From: Verpa conica
Lineage: Eukaryota; Ascomycota; Pezizomycetes; Pezizales; Morchellaceae
DNA length: 64,000 nt
Direction: 5' to 3'
Assembly: GCA_033030425.1 (NCBI GenBank)
Contig: JAUFSD010000021.1
Coordinates: forward strand, 1,116,001 to 1,180,000
In this document: positions 45,546 to 55,485 of the stretch, one piece after another
How positions within the stretch are numbered: the first letter of the stretch is position 1
Layout of the letters: each line of letters opens with the position of its first letter
Program-made: the position numbers and the translations under genes
Notes under the pieces: model-generated
Database searches by the model: none
The model's input: only the letters and a program-made list of their open reading frames with translations
What the model was told of the DNA's origin: nothing

Positions 45546-46800
45546 TGACGACTTTACCATCGTCATGACTAGTCTCAAGTACCTCTCCATATAGAGACAC
45601 CTAAGGATCTCCCTTGAGGCATAGGACTAGCTATCCTATTCCGGTCAATAGATACTAAGGAAAGTCATTACTATGATAGCCCGATCCCTAAGCGAGCTGG
45701 CGAGCCCCTAGGACGGAGCGAAGCTCACCGTCGTCGGTATGCGACAGAGACCAGAGTAATGCGTCTGTAGCTTATAGCTACGGGAGATACTAGCGCAATG
45801 AGACTGAAGCAGTTACCTCCATGAACAGAGTTAAGCTCCTGTTCTTCTAGGAGGAATAATAACAGCTTCGCTGATGGCCAATCTTATGGGAGGCCGAGAG
45901 CCATGAAACGAGAGCAAAGCTATGCTTAGTAGTTAGGGCCGCCAGCAAAAATAATAATTAACCTGGCGGCGTCACGAATCGAACCATACGGGGCTATGCC
46001 TTGTGCGTCGCCCTAAGGTCCTTATGGATCAAGATTACCTCTCCGCCACGCTCCCAGGTTGGACTAGGAACGTGGGAAAGGAATCTAAGCAACGGCAGGA
46101 ATCACCAGTGGGTTACCCTACCTAGGGGACTCTGTGTTTTCTAACACCCCCGAGGCGCCCCACTGTGCCACCCGCCGTTTGCAGAGGGGGCCCCCCTGAG
46201 TTGCTGATTCCCTAACAAAAAGACAAGTTTTGGACCCCAAAAATAACCCCAAAACCGTCAGGAAAATTCGTCCAACCGAACCAAACTCGGAGGGTATATG
46301 GGGGACAGTGCTGCGAATCCATAGGTGCAATCGGATTTGAAATCGGACCATTTTAGCAATAGTTACAGAGTTTTTAGTAACCAACGCTTTTTAGTCGCTA
46401 GTCTATCGACCCCGCTAGTTCTTAGGGGCGCTCTAGACTCAGTTGATTTCCAAGCGCGGAGGAATTGTTCCCCCGCTCCTTGGCAGCCTGCTCGCCTTCA
46501 AAATCATAGCTTAAACCCGTCCTTCCCCCAGGACAATCATTATTGCTAGTCAACGAACAACCGTTGTTCAGAGACCCTCATACTCTTTGCTAAAGACGTT
46601 TGTCTTCCCCTAGGAAGCAGAGCCTTTTAAAGTCTTTAGTTATCTATCCATTAAATCCTTATTCCTGTTTGCCTAGGAGCTGTCGACCTTCCGTGTTGAC
46701 GAGCGGTTCTAAGCCTCGCTGCTGAAGCTTCTCGTCAGAAAGGAAGGTTGTTGGTTTTTTTTGGTACGGCAGTACTCCCCTGGGAGTGCCCCCGTTACAG
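45546..46800 (-). mobile_element. Nested 1255-bp insertion of unknown class inside Copia Pol
   Basis: The edges are defined by the TACTTG duplication and by exact continuity of the Copia reading frame across it. On the - strand it begins CTGTAACGGGGGCACTCCCA and ends CGATGGTAAAGTCGTCA. No long terminal inverted or direct repeats were found and no convincing protein is encoded. It contains a tRNA-like segment with A and B boxes (45965-46055, -), so a large tRNA-derived SINE or other non-autonomous retroelement is possible. A TGTAAC..CA-bounded solo LTR is an alternative. Confidence 0.8.
45965..46055 (-). other. Degenerate tRNA-like region (pol III A and B boxes)
   Basis: On the - strand: GGGAGCG, then A box TGGCGGAGAGG (46048-46038), B box GGTTCGATTC (45985-45976), then CGCCGCC. 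Acceptor arms pair at five of seven positions, but the T-stem pairs poorly and no acceptable anticodon arm was found. The length resembles Leu/Ser tRNAs with a long variable arm. Best read as a tRNA-derived promoter or pseudogene. Confidence 0.4.
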
Positions 46801-49728
46801 TACTTGGTCTTTGCCATTTATGGCTTCTTTGAAGGTTGTGGGACAGGAGGTAATCGTCAAAAGTTCTTCCACTAACCGGATAGGTTTCTTGACTTCCCTT
46901 TGTCCTTTTCTCCTGACTAGGGGGATGTCGGCGTCTTTTGGTTTGACCCATTCGTTCGGGTGACTTGGTGCGCTTGGCGGTTCCGATCTAAGTGGCCATC
47001 TCGGAGGAGTGGAGGGTCCTTGTCCCATATCTTCCATTTCCTCATCTTCAAAGGTCATAGTTATCTCCCCTTCTTCTTCTCCTTTGTCGCTTTCAGAGGA
47101 TTCGTCTGACGTTTCTTGTTTGTCTCTGAAGTCTCCAGGGAAGTTGACGGGTTTTGGTGGTGATGGTGGCAATTCTTTTTCGGGGGACTGAGGAGAATTT
47201 GCTAATTCCTTTTCTTCTTCCCTTGATTTGGTAGCTTCCTTCTCGTCTTCCGAGTCTGATGATGACTCGGATGAGGAGGAGGATGAGGAGTATGAGGAGG
47301 AAGAATCTGTTGAAGAAAATATTTGGCTGGGAAAAAAGCTGCTTGCGGCTTCCTTGGTTTTTACCGCGGGTTTTTCGAACCGAACGTCTCTGCTTCGAAC
47401 GATCTGTTTTCTTGTCGGTAAGTAGACCCTGTACTCTTGTTGGCTTTCTCCAAAGCCGCAAACTTTGCCTTCTTCTGCTCTCGGGGATAACTTAGTTCCT
47501 GGCTTTCTTGCTTCTGGTGGGCAGAAGACATAGGCTGTTTCCCCAAAGTAGCGGAGGTGTCCTATTGATGGTTTGCGTTTGAAGTATGCTTCAAAGGGGG
47601 TTTGCTTTTCCAGTGCTGTATGTGGTAGGCGATTTTTAACGTGGGTTAACATTGACACTGCCTCCCCCCACAAGCTTGGTGGTAATCCTGAGTTGATTCC
47701 TGCGGTTCGTACTAGATCCTGTATGGTCCGGTTGAACCTTTCAGCTACCCCGTTGGATTCATGGGAGTAGGGGACGATTGTTTCGTGTTTGATGCCCTTG
47801 GAACTGAAAATCTCTTTTAGGGTGACATTTACGTACTCTCCCCCATTATCTGTTCGAAACCTTTGTACCCTTAGGCCTGTTTGTGTCTCTACTGCTTGGA
47901 TGTATTTCTTAACTGCTTCCGGTGCATCACTTTTGTTTTTGAGTAGGACAACCACAGTGAACCGTGAGAAATCGTCAATTAGGGACATGAAGTAGTGATA
48001 CCCCCCTGGTGCCTGGGTTGACTGTTTTCCGCTAAGGTCCGAGTGAATGAGTTCAAGTATTCTGGTTGTCCTGGACACGCTGGGAATTCGTGGTAATTTG
48101 GTGGCTTTTCCCAACTGACAAGCTGTGCATCCTTCAAATTTGTCGGGTAAGAGTTGGGGGTCCTGTACCATTTTCTTTACTTTCCTCAGTCCGTCTGATG
48201 GTAGGTGCCCAAGTCGTTGGTGCCAAAGTGAAGGTTGACTTATTGTTAACGCTGTTGCTGTAATTTTGTCGGCCTGATCCAGAGTGTAGAGACGACTTTG
48301 TTCATTCAGGGTCATTTTCCCTTGAGTTACTCCGTCCTTCAAGATACATATCTCCTTGCCTTTTCCTTCCATAGTAAATCCTTTTTCAGCTAGCCTTCGC
48401 CACGATATGAGGTTGGTGTCTCCGAGTTTGGGTACGTGAAGTACTTTGGTTAAGGTTATTGGCATTAGAGATCCTTTGATGTGTACTGTGCTATTTCCGG
48501 AGATTTCGATGTTGTGTCCCGCTGCATTTACCATTCCTTTTTGCGCCGTTACCGGTCCGAAAGTTCTTCCTGACATATGGTCGGTTGCTCCTGTATCGAA
48601 GATCCATTGGTCTCTTCTTCCAGTGGCTGTTGTAAGGCAGTGATTGTTTTGCGGGTTCATCATCATGGGGTCGGCGGGTCTCTCCCAGTTCATATCTGTC
48701 CACTCGTCGGCGTATTCTGGTGCACTTACTTTGGGAGAGAATTCGGGATACTCGGTGTCGACAAAGCACTGATCTATGAAGGAACTGTAGTGGGTGGTGG
48801 CAACCCAGCATGCAACCGTGATTTCGCTTACGTTTGCTGAGTTTTGTTTCGCTTCCTTTTTGGCCTTTTTCTTTTTGTTGCACTCTTTGGCCGTGTGGCT
48901 TTTGTAGTAGTCGCCATTTTTCTTGCAAAAAGAGCATTCCTTGGTTGGGTCCCTGACTGGTGGTTTCCCTCCTGCCGGTTTTTGGCCATTTTTGACGTTG
49001 AAGGATCCTGCGTCTGGGCCTGATATTTCTCGATTTTGAGCAATCGCCATTAGTTTGTCGTGTATCTCGGCAAAGGTAATCGACTCTTTGCTGAGAACAT
49101 TTTCGACGACGTTGGCAAGACTTTCGTGTCTGAGGGTTTGTAGGAGGAAGTTCTTTTTGGACATGTTGGATTTGGTCATGTTTTTGAGGTGCCAGGCGAA
49201 GTCATCCGCATCTTCTTTCTGAGCTCCTGCGCATTGCTGTACAACGGTTCGCCATATGTTGGCGAAGGTGGTGAGGTGGTCTTTTAGCGAGTTTTCGGGT
49301 GAGTACTGGAGACTCGTGAGATTGGCAAACGTCATGAAAAGTGTGGTAACGGTTTGAAGATCGAACTGTTCCTCTAGTGCTTTCCACAACACTGCTGGAT
49401 TCCCGTCTTGGAGAATCACATCTTTGACTTCTTCGTCTATGTTATTGAGGATGAAGGATACTGCCCAGTTGGTCTTATCTTCCCACTTCCTATGAGCCTT
49501 TTTGTAGGCCTTCTGTTTCGCTAGGTGTTCCGTCGGAGATGTTTCGGAGGTGGAGTCGTGTTCTCCTGGGTCGACTGGTTCTTTGGCAATGCCTTTGACG
49601 AGATCGATTGTGCGATAGTATTTGAGTGCGACTTCGGCTTCGAACCTCCATTTGCGATAGTTATCCTTGCCTGTGAGTTTTTTGGCAAGGGTCGGGATGC
49701 GACTGGGGCTGCTTTCGTTGTCGGACAT
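46795..49728 (-). pseudogene. Copia Gag, protease and integrase portion
   Basis: Starts at the ATG 49728 (MSDNESSPSRIPTLAKKLTG). Gag includes a nucleic-acid-binding Cys/His region CSFCKKNGDYYKSHTAKEC, the protease WIFDTGATDHMSGRT (DTGA), and integrase zinc-binding HQRLGHLPSDGLRK..CTACQLGK. The catalytic core is IHSDLSGK..RFRTDNGGEYVN..HESNGVAERFNRTIQDL, i.e. the D, D and E residues. The YFGETAYVFCPPEARKPGTK region is typical of Copia integrase, and a Ser/Glu-rich linker follows. The frame is intact until the nested insertion, where CTG TAA from the insert ends it. No frameshift separates Gag from Pol. Confidence 0.93.
46801..46806. repeat. 6-bp duplication flanking the nested insertion, right copy
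   Basis: TACTTG, identical to 45540-45545. Confidence 0.85.
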
Positions 49729-49813
49729 CGTTTCGAAGTTTTTCAAACGGTATGGATCAAAGAGATGTTAATGTGCTGATTGTTTATGCGTAGTAGAAGC
49801 TGTTTTATCTACC

Positions 49814-49826
49814 CGGGCTCATAACC
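49814..49826 (-). other. Copia primer-binding site, half-tRNA-iMet type
   Basis: Directly inside the 5' LTR the + strand reads CGGGCTCATAACC, identical over GGGCTCATAACC to the anticodon arm of eukaryotic initiator tRNA-Met. Drosophila copia and yeast Ty5 prime from a cleaved initiator tRNA half ending there, whereas most elements use the tRNA 3' end. Confidence 0.8.
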
Positions 49827-50150
49827 TAAAAAACAATAGACTAAGTGTATACTAAAGATAGATATAACTAAAGAACAAACTTGATTGATACCTAAAGAAA
49901 GACGCAGGAGAAGCCTGCTTATATAGTTACAAATCCGCTAACATAGAAAACATTCCGTAATCCCAATACAAAGTAAAAGCCAATCCGTTATCATACAATT
50001 CTTCCGATGCTCGGATAGAATTTCCTTCCGTCGGTTATACTATTCCCCCGCCTGGTTACCCTGCCGGACTACCCGGGATTCTATTCCTCCGGTGTTGCCA
50101 CACCCCGCATTTGCCACACTTAACTTCACAGAGTGTCACTCATTCCAACA
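49827..50150 (-). repeat. Copia 5' LTR
   Basis: 324 bp; ends CATTCCAACA on the + strand. Its other end reads TAAAAAACAATAG, the TG terminus having become TA by a G-to-A change. Expected to hold the element promoter. Confidence 0.95.
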
Positions 50151-50155
50151 GTTTT
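50151..50155. repeat. Target-site duplication GTTTT, right copy
   Basis: Matches 43701-43705; gene 6 coding sequence resumes at 50156. Confidence 0.9.
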
Positions 50156-50820
50156 CGGATATGAAGTTGGAGTATCACAAACAGACTAAAACCCTCGAGG
50201 ACTACGAAAACGATAAAAAATCGCTCCAGTTAAGATACGACCAGACTACGAAAGAGCTAGGAGAGTCGATATCGGTAGTTACAGCGATGGAGCTGGAGCT
50301 CCAGCATAGATCCGAAACTCTTAAGAATTGCCGGCTGCTAAAAGACCAGCTTAATAGAGAGCTGGAAGGATTGAAATCGAAGGTTTCGGAGGTGGAGAAG
50401 GAGAACCAGCAGCACGTCGATAGTATCGGGAGGCACGAAGGTAGAACCGAAAGGCTCAAGTCGTTAAATACCAAGCTCGAGAACGAGAACGAAGATCTCC
50501 GGTCATCAAAAAAACAGCTTGAGGAGGGCCTGAGAGCATTGAAACAGACTGTTTTAGATGTGGAGCTGGAGAATAATCTTCAAGTCAAAAGTCTTGAAAA
50601 TTATAAAAAAGAAAAGAAAAATTCTACTACAGAGCTGAAGGCATTGAGATTGATGGTTTCAGACCTAGAAAAAGAGCGGCAACAAAAAGACGACGACCTT
50701 AAGAGTTCCGGGGAAGAAGTGGTAACGCTCCAGTCTTTAAAAGAAGAGCTGGAGAAGGAACTGGGAGTACTCAAACCGAAAGTTTCAAAAATGGAACGAG
50801 AGAGCAAGCAGCAAACCGAT

Positions 50821-51324
50821 GCCCTTAAGAATTCCACAGCAGAAGTGATAACACTCCGGTCTTCAAAGGAAAAGTTAGAGAAGGAACTAGGAGCACTCAA
50901 ACCGAAGTTTTCAATACTGGAACGAGAGAGTCAGCAGCGAGTCAATTCCCTTAAGGTTTATATGGGGGCAGTGACAAGGCTCCAGACTTCAAAAAAACAG
51001 CTTGAGAAAGAACTGGAGGAACTCAAACCGAAGGTTTTAAAACTGGAACAGGAGAACCAGCAGCAAACAGATGCCCTTAAGAATTCCACAGCAAAAGTGA
51101 TAGCACTCCGGTCTTCAAAGGAAAAGTTAGAGAAGGAACTAGGAGCACTCAAACCGAAGTTTTCAATACTGGAACGAGAGAGTCAGCAGCGAGTCAATTC
51201 CCTTAAGGTTTATAAGGGGGCAGTGACAAGGCTCCAGTCTTCAAAAGAACAGCTCGAGAAAGAACTGGAGGAACTCAAACCGAAGGTTTTAAAACTGGAA
51301 CAGGAGAACCAGCAACAGCAAGCC
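50821..51324 (+). repeat. 252-bp tandem duplication in the gene 6 coil
   Basis: Two adjacent 252-bp units (50821-51072 and 51073-51324) are nearly identical over most of their length; both encode KNSTA(E/K)VI(T/A)LRSSKEK..FSILERESQQRVNSLKVY. 252 bp is 84 residues, or 12 heptads, so the coil register is kept. The low divergence implies a recent event compared with gene duplication. Confidence 0.85.
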
Positions 51325-52509
51325 GATTCCAAGGAAGAAGCGACAAAGCTCCGGTCATCTATCACAAAGCTCGAGGAGGAGCTAAGGGTACTTAGGCTGG
51401 AGATTTCGAGACTAGAGATGAAGACCAAACAGCAAGCCAGCGCCTTAGAGAGCTGCAAAAGCGGGAGAGAAACACTCCAGTCGCCAAACGACAGGCTTAA
51501 GGCAGAGCTGGAAGTACAGGACTTAACTACCTTGATAAAAGCTGTTACCATTGAGGCCTATAATCCGAACTGGGCTCTGGGATCGAACCCTTCTATTGGA
51601 TTATTTCACACTAGCGAATTCGAACTGGACTATGCCACAGATGCTTCACACACTAGTGGGATCGAGCCGGTCTCTGCCACAGAGGATTCCGACACCAGTG
51701 GAGTAGAACTATTAGATTATCCCCGGGTATCGTATTTGAAGGCGGTATCTTTTATCAATGATTACCCTGAACCTCTAGCCCTCCCTTTAGGGCTCACCTC
51801 ACTACATACCGAGGAAAAAGACTTTTTTCCAGATATCGGTGACTTTGAAATGGATTTATCCTCCTATGCTCAGAATGTTCGAAGTAGCGGTTTTCAGATC
51901 AATATTGATGTCTCTCAGAGCATATGCAATGCTGGCTGTACATGGCTAGAGATAAATCCCAAGGACCCAGACTTTCAATGCGGCAGCTTCAGCACAGTAG
52001 ACCAGCTGTATCGGTGGGATAGACGTTGGACAGAGCATTGGATCACCTTTCCCCGGCGGTACACTAAGCCACCGCAGGTGGTTGTTTGGCTAAAGCGATT
52101 TGCTTTCGACTCTCATAATTGGCGTCTATCTACGTATGCAGTCAACGTAACTGCCACGGGTTTTCTAATCGGTGTTGAATCTCCTATGGACTCTAAGCTG
52201 AGCTTTGCCGAGGTGTCATGGGTTTCTTGCACGGCAGATAAACCCGGAGTTTTCAGTAGCAGCATTCTGACACCAAGCATTATTACCCCTAGGCATAAGG
52301 GATATGTAAAATTTAAAGAGGGTACTTTTGTTGCCCCTCCTCGCGTCATAATGGCAATCAACCGAATTGAGATAACCAAACCTTTCGACGTGGAAATCTC
52401 ATTGAAGACTTACGATATTACGGTGTCTGGGATGGCTTGGCATATTGATGGCATAGAAGGTTCTTTCCCTTGTGTAGTCATAGGAGCCAGCTTTTTTGCT
52501 CTTAATTAG

Positions 52510-53227
52510 ATAGCTATAGGAAGGCCTATGGGTTTTGGGGGTATGAAATTGGTAGTCGCATTTGAGGAATTAGGGGCCTTGCTGAGAGGAATTAAGCGTT
52601 GGACAAAAGTGGGTTACTGGCATGGGCATACTCGTGTTCTTTATAGCTTTTTTTTTTGTTTTATTCTACATTTTCATGACAGTCACTGGCCGGAAATGTA
52701 AGTTCATTATATAAAGGAGGGGGCAGATTCAATCAACTACAAAACTTAAATTATAGGCCAGGTCTTGGGTACGTTATACTTGCCAAAAAATAAAATGTGC
52801 CTTCTAGGTTTACTTGACTAGAGTTTTCCTAGTATGGTTGCAACGCCTAGCTAAGCAAACCTGGAAGACATATTTTATTTTTCGGCAAGTACATACGCAT
52901 CTCTCGAAGTCCGACCTTCTGACGCAAGGTTAACACGCGCTGAAAATTTGGGAGCCACGAAAGATACAAACCTACCCCAACACAGACAAAACCCACCGCA
53001 TCTTTATTTTTTTCGCCATAAATTACGAGCATTAACTCTTGTTGCGGGTCAAGAGATAATACGGTACATACCTAGTCACAGCCACAATCAGCCGCATGTC
53101 AACAGCCACTACCATGGGGTGCCTAACCAAAGGATCTAGGATAACCTCTTTCCGCTACCTTCTCGATCTTGTCTTTTGATCCCTTTGATTATCAAGTTAC
53201 ATTATATAAGTCACTATATAGCTGGCC
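52510..53227. other. Spacer between genes 6 and 7
   Basis: Diverged 3'-flank repeat (52540-52690), then the gene 7 5' flank with GTCAACAGCCAC..GGGGTGCCTAACCAAAGGATCT (compare upstream of genes 2 and 6) and TTATATAAG near 53204. No separate gene is seen. Confidence 0.55.
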
Positions 53228-55016
53228 ATGGGTCCAAACCGTTCACCCTTAGACCCGCCCCCGCCTCCGCCTCCTAGCTATACTCTAGATCCTCAATATG
53301 TCCCGGCCCCGCATCTCACGAGTGATTCATTTCTGAGTAACGAGGACCTCATCCACTACTATAAAGGTTTAGTTTTACCTCTGTTTCTTCTCCGCTTCCT
53401 TTCCCCTTAGAACTGTATTGCTAATACTTTACCCTACTCTCAGACTTCTATGCTAGCCTCAAGTACATCCAAGCTGCACCCGAGCTTGTTTACGAGCGCG
53501 TAGTGGCAAATGTAAGTATTTTCTATACGCATCTCCCGGAGTGTACTCTCAAGGACATGACCAACGCTATGCATAGTTCAACACTGCCGTAAAGGCGGCC
53601 CGTGAACGCGACCCCGGAGATGCACCTATCGCCACCACTGGAGCTTGCAAAGGCGGGGCGGACGATCAGCTTAAGGCAGAGATAGTTCAACTTAAATCAA
53701 CGATTTCAGCAATGCAGCTAGATCGCCAACAGCAAGTCGAGATCCTTGAGAATTACAAGAAAGAATACATAACTCTTCGGTCATCAGAGGACAGGCTCAA
53801 GGCAGGGGTGAAAGTACTAGGATCTAAGATTTCGGCAATGGGGCTGGAGCGCCAGCAGCAGCTTGACACCCTTCAGAAATACCAGAGCGAGAATGAAATA
53901 CTCCAGTCATCAAATGACAGTCTCAACGTAGAGCTAGAATCGCTGAAATCTAAGATTGCAGCGGTAGTGCTTGAAAACCAGCAACAAGCCAACATACTTA
54001 GGAATTGTAGAAACGAAAATGCTTCACTTCAGTCATCAAACCACAGTCTCGGGGCAGAGGTAAAAGCGTTGAAGCTGGCTATCTCGGCGCAAGCTATCGA
54101 CCTTAATGGCTGCAATTATCAGAAGGGAACCCCAAAGTCACTCAACAGCAAATCCAAGAAAGAGATAGTGTATCTAAGACCCGAGGTTGAAGAAACAGAC
54201 AATCCTATCATCGGAATCTTCCACCATAACGAAGTAAAACCAAGGGACGGTTCATCCTCCTCACAGAAGATGTTGATCTCTTTCACCAAGACATACCCTG
54301 CGCCTCCAGCCCTAGCTTTAGGGATCACATCACTACACAGTAGGGGGAACGATGGCACGCTCAAACTTAGACGCCAAAATAACATAGACATAACCTCCTA
54401 CGCCTTTGATATTCGGAGAGACGGCTTCGAGGTCAATATCATCTCAATCACCCACGGCGCCAGCTGCACATGGCTAGAGATAAAGCCGAACGATCTAGAC
54501 TTCCAATATAGCAGTTTCATTACAGAGAACAGACATGGGAAAGAACGTTGGGTCACGTTTCCGCAGCCTTACACTAAGCCACCACAAGTAGTTCTCTGGT
54601 TAAAGGGCTTCAGTTCTGACTCGGATAATTGGCGCCTACATACCTATGCAACTGAAATATCTACCGTTGGCTTCAAGATCCACATCGAGCCTTGGGGAGG
54701 CTCTACATTTAAATATGCCGTGGTGTCGTGGGTTGCTTTTACGGCAGATAAGCCAGGCGTTTTTAGTGGCACTGTCCAGACAAGCCCCTGTAAATCCCAG
54801 AATAGGAATGAGGGACGCGTAAGTTTTGAAGAAACTTTTTCTGCCCCTCCCCGCGTCATAATGGCAATAAATAAAATAGATATAAAAAGCTCCCAGAGTC
54901 TGAATGTTTCATTGAAGACTTCCGATATCACAGATTCTGGGATGACCTGGCATGTTGACGGGATGTCAGATACCTTTCCTAATTCAATAGGTGCTTCGTT
55001 CATTGCCCTTAGTTAG
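53228..55016 (+). CDS. Array gene 7: intact coiled-coil H-type lectin protein
   Basis: Exons 53228-53366, 53444-53511 and 53577-55016, phases 1 and 0, 548 residues. Exon 1: MGPNRSPLDPPPPPPPSYTL..SFLSNEDLIHYYK; exon 2: FYASLKYIQAAPELVYERVVAN; exon 3: short coil (about residues 90-245, LERQQQLDTLQKYQSENEIL type), linker, then three H-type lectin repeats at about 300-385, 392-475 and 481-548. Diagnostic segments are WVTFPQPYTKPPQVVLWLKG, WRLHTYATEISTVGFKI, SWVAFTADKPGVFSG and FSAPPRVIMAINKIDI. No signal peptide is seen, so it is probably cytosolic, like other fungal lectins. It is the only uninterrupted lectin-bearing member of the array. The coil probably multimerises the lectin heads; ligand and role are unknown. 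Confidence 0.9.
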
Positions 55017-55345
55017 CTCAAGGGGGTCTATTCATTTCTTATTCGAGTTTTTCAGTTTATTCTGGGTTTTTAGTGCGGTAACTAAAATATATTGAATGAG
55101 TTTCTTTTTTGAAAAGGATCATTAGACGAGGGCGTGGGTTTATCATAAAGGTATGGGGCTAGACGCCAGCTCCGTAACCTATATCATACAACTATGAAAT
55201 TTAGATCCGATCTCAAGACAACATAGTGTAGAACCACAGGAGTTTATACTCCCCATTACATCGTTCTATCTCGATATCCCAACTCCAAACTCCTACCCCT
55301 CGAGAAAGCAAGTACCTCACTAGGCACTATAGCATACTACGCCTA

Positions 55346-55474
55346 CCGGGGTAAGTTTGTTGACACTTGGCTGTGGTGGCTGTGGTGGTGGTTTTTCCTG
55401 GGAAATAGTCAATAACTTTGCAATTTGGGTGAAGATTAGTGCCACCACTACCACTGTCAACAGACTTACTCCGG
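55346..55474. mobile_element. 129-bp MITE-like element
   Basis: Ends CCGGGGTAAGTTTGTTGACA and inverted CCGGAGTAAGTCTGTTGACA. Inverted-repeat similarity continues as GTGG/GGTGG tracts for about 35-40 bases. TA precedes the left end; the right side has CA, perhaps a mutated duplication. Eleven bases from MITE family 1 copy C. Confidence 0.6.
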
Positions 55475-55485
55475 CAGGTGTAGTA

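Larger units (their letters stand above)
43706..50150 (-). mobile_element. Ty1/Copia LTR retrotransposon, defective, inserted in gene 6
   Basis: A 6445-bp element flanked by GTTTT, with two 324-bp LTRs differing at six positions (five transitions), a primer-binding site, a polypurine tract and a single Gag-Pol frame on the - strand in the order Gag, PR, IN, RT, RNase H. It is inactive: a 1255-bp insertion (45546-46800) splits IN from RT, and two TGA codons interrupt the RT-RNase H part. Without the nested insertion it is about 5.2 kb, normal for Copia. Confidence 0.95.
42566..52509 (+). pseudogene. Array gene 6: coiled-coil H-type lectin gene split by a Copia element
   Basis: Exons 42566-42692, 42770-42846 and 42928-43705, then after the element 50156-52509. 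Counting one GTTTT duplication copy, the frame is continuous (WKF before, SDM after), giving 1111 residues. Exon 1: MSVPPDPRPTPPSSYTPDPE..SKFMDATGLISCYK; exon 2: FCANLKPV..PELVYERLVIS; exon 3: coil (about residues 70-780), then three H-type lectin repeats (about 855-950, 955-1035, 1040-1111) with WITFPRRYTKPPQVVVWLK, TYAVNVTATGF, SWVSCTADKPGVFSS and FVAPPRVIMAINRIEI. H-type lectins bind GalNAc or related glycans as trimers. As it stands the 5' part stops inside the LTR, so the lectin part is cut off. Confidence 0.85.

Noticed and set aside
45546..46800. Reading the gap in Copia Pol as a spliceosomal intron
   Set aside because: Candidate GT..AG junctions do not keep the Pol frame (they give a stop), while a 6-bp duplication at the edges explains it exactly as an insertion.
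26334..54987. GTG or TTG starts for exon 3 frames of array genes (e.g. 26334 GTG, 28941 GTG, 34987 TTG)
   Set aside because: Nuclear fungal genes start at ATG; the conserved upstream exons and splice sites give the real starts.
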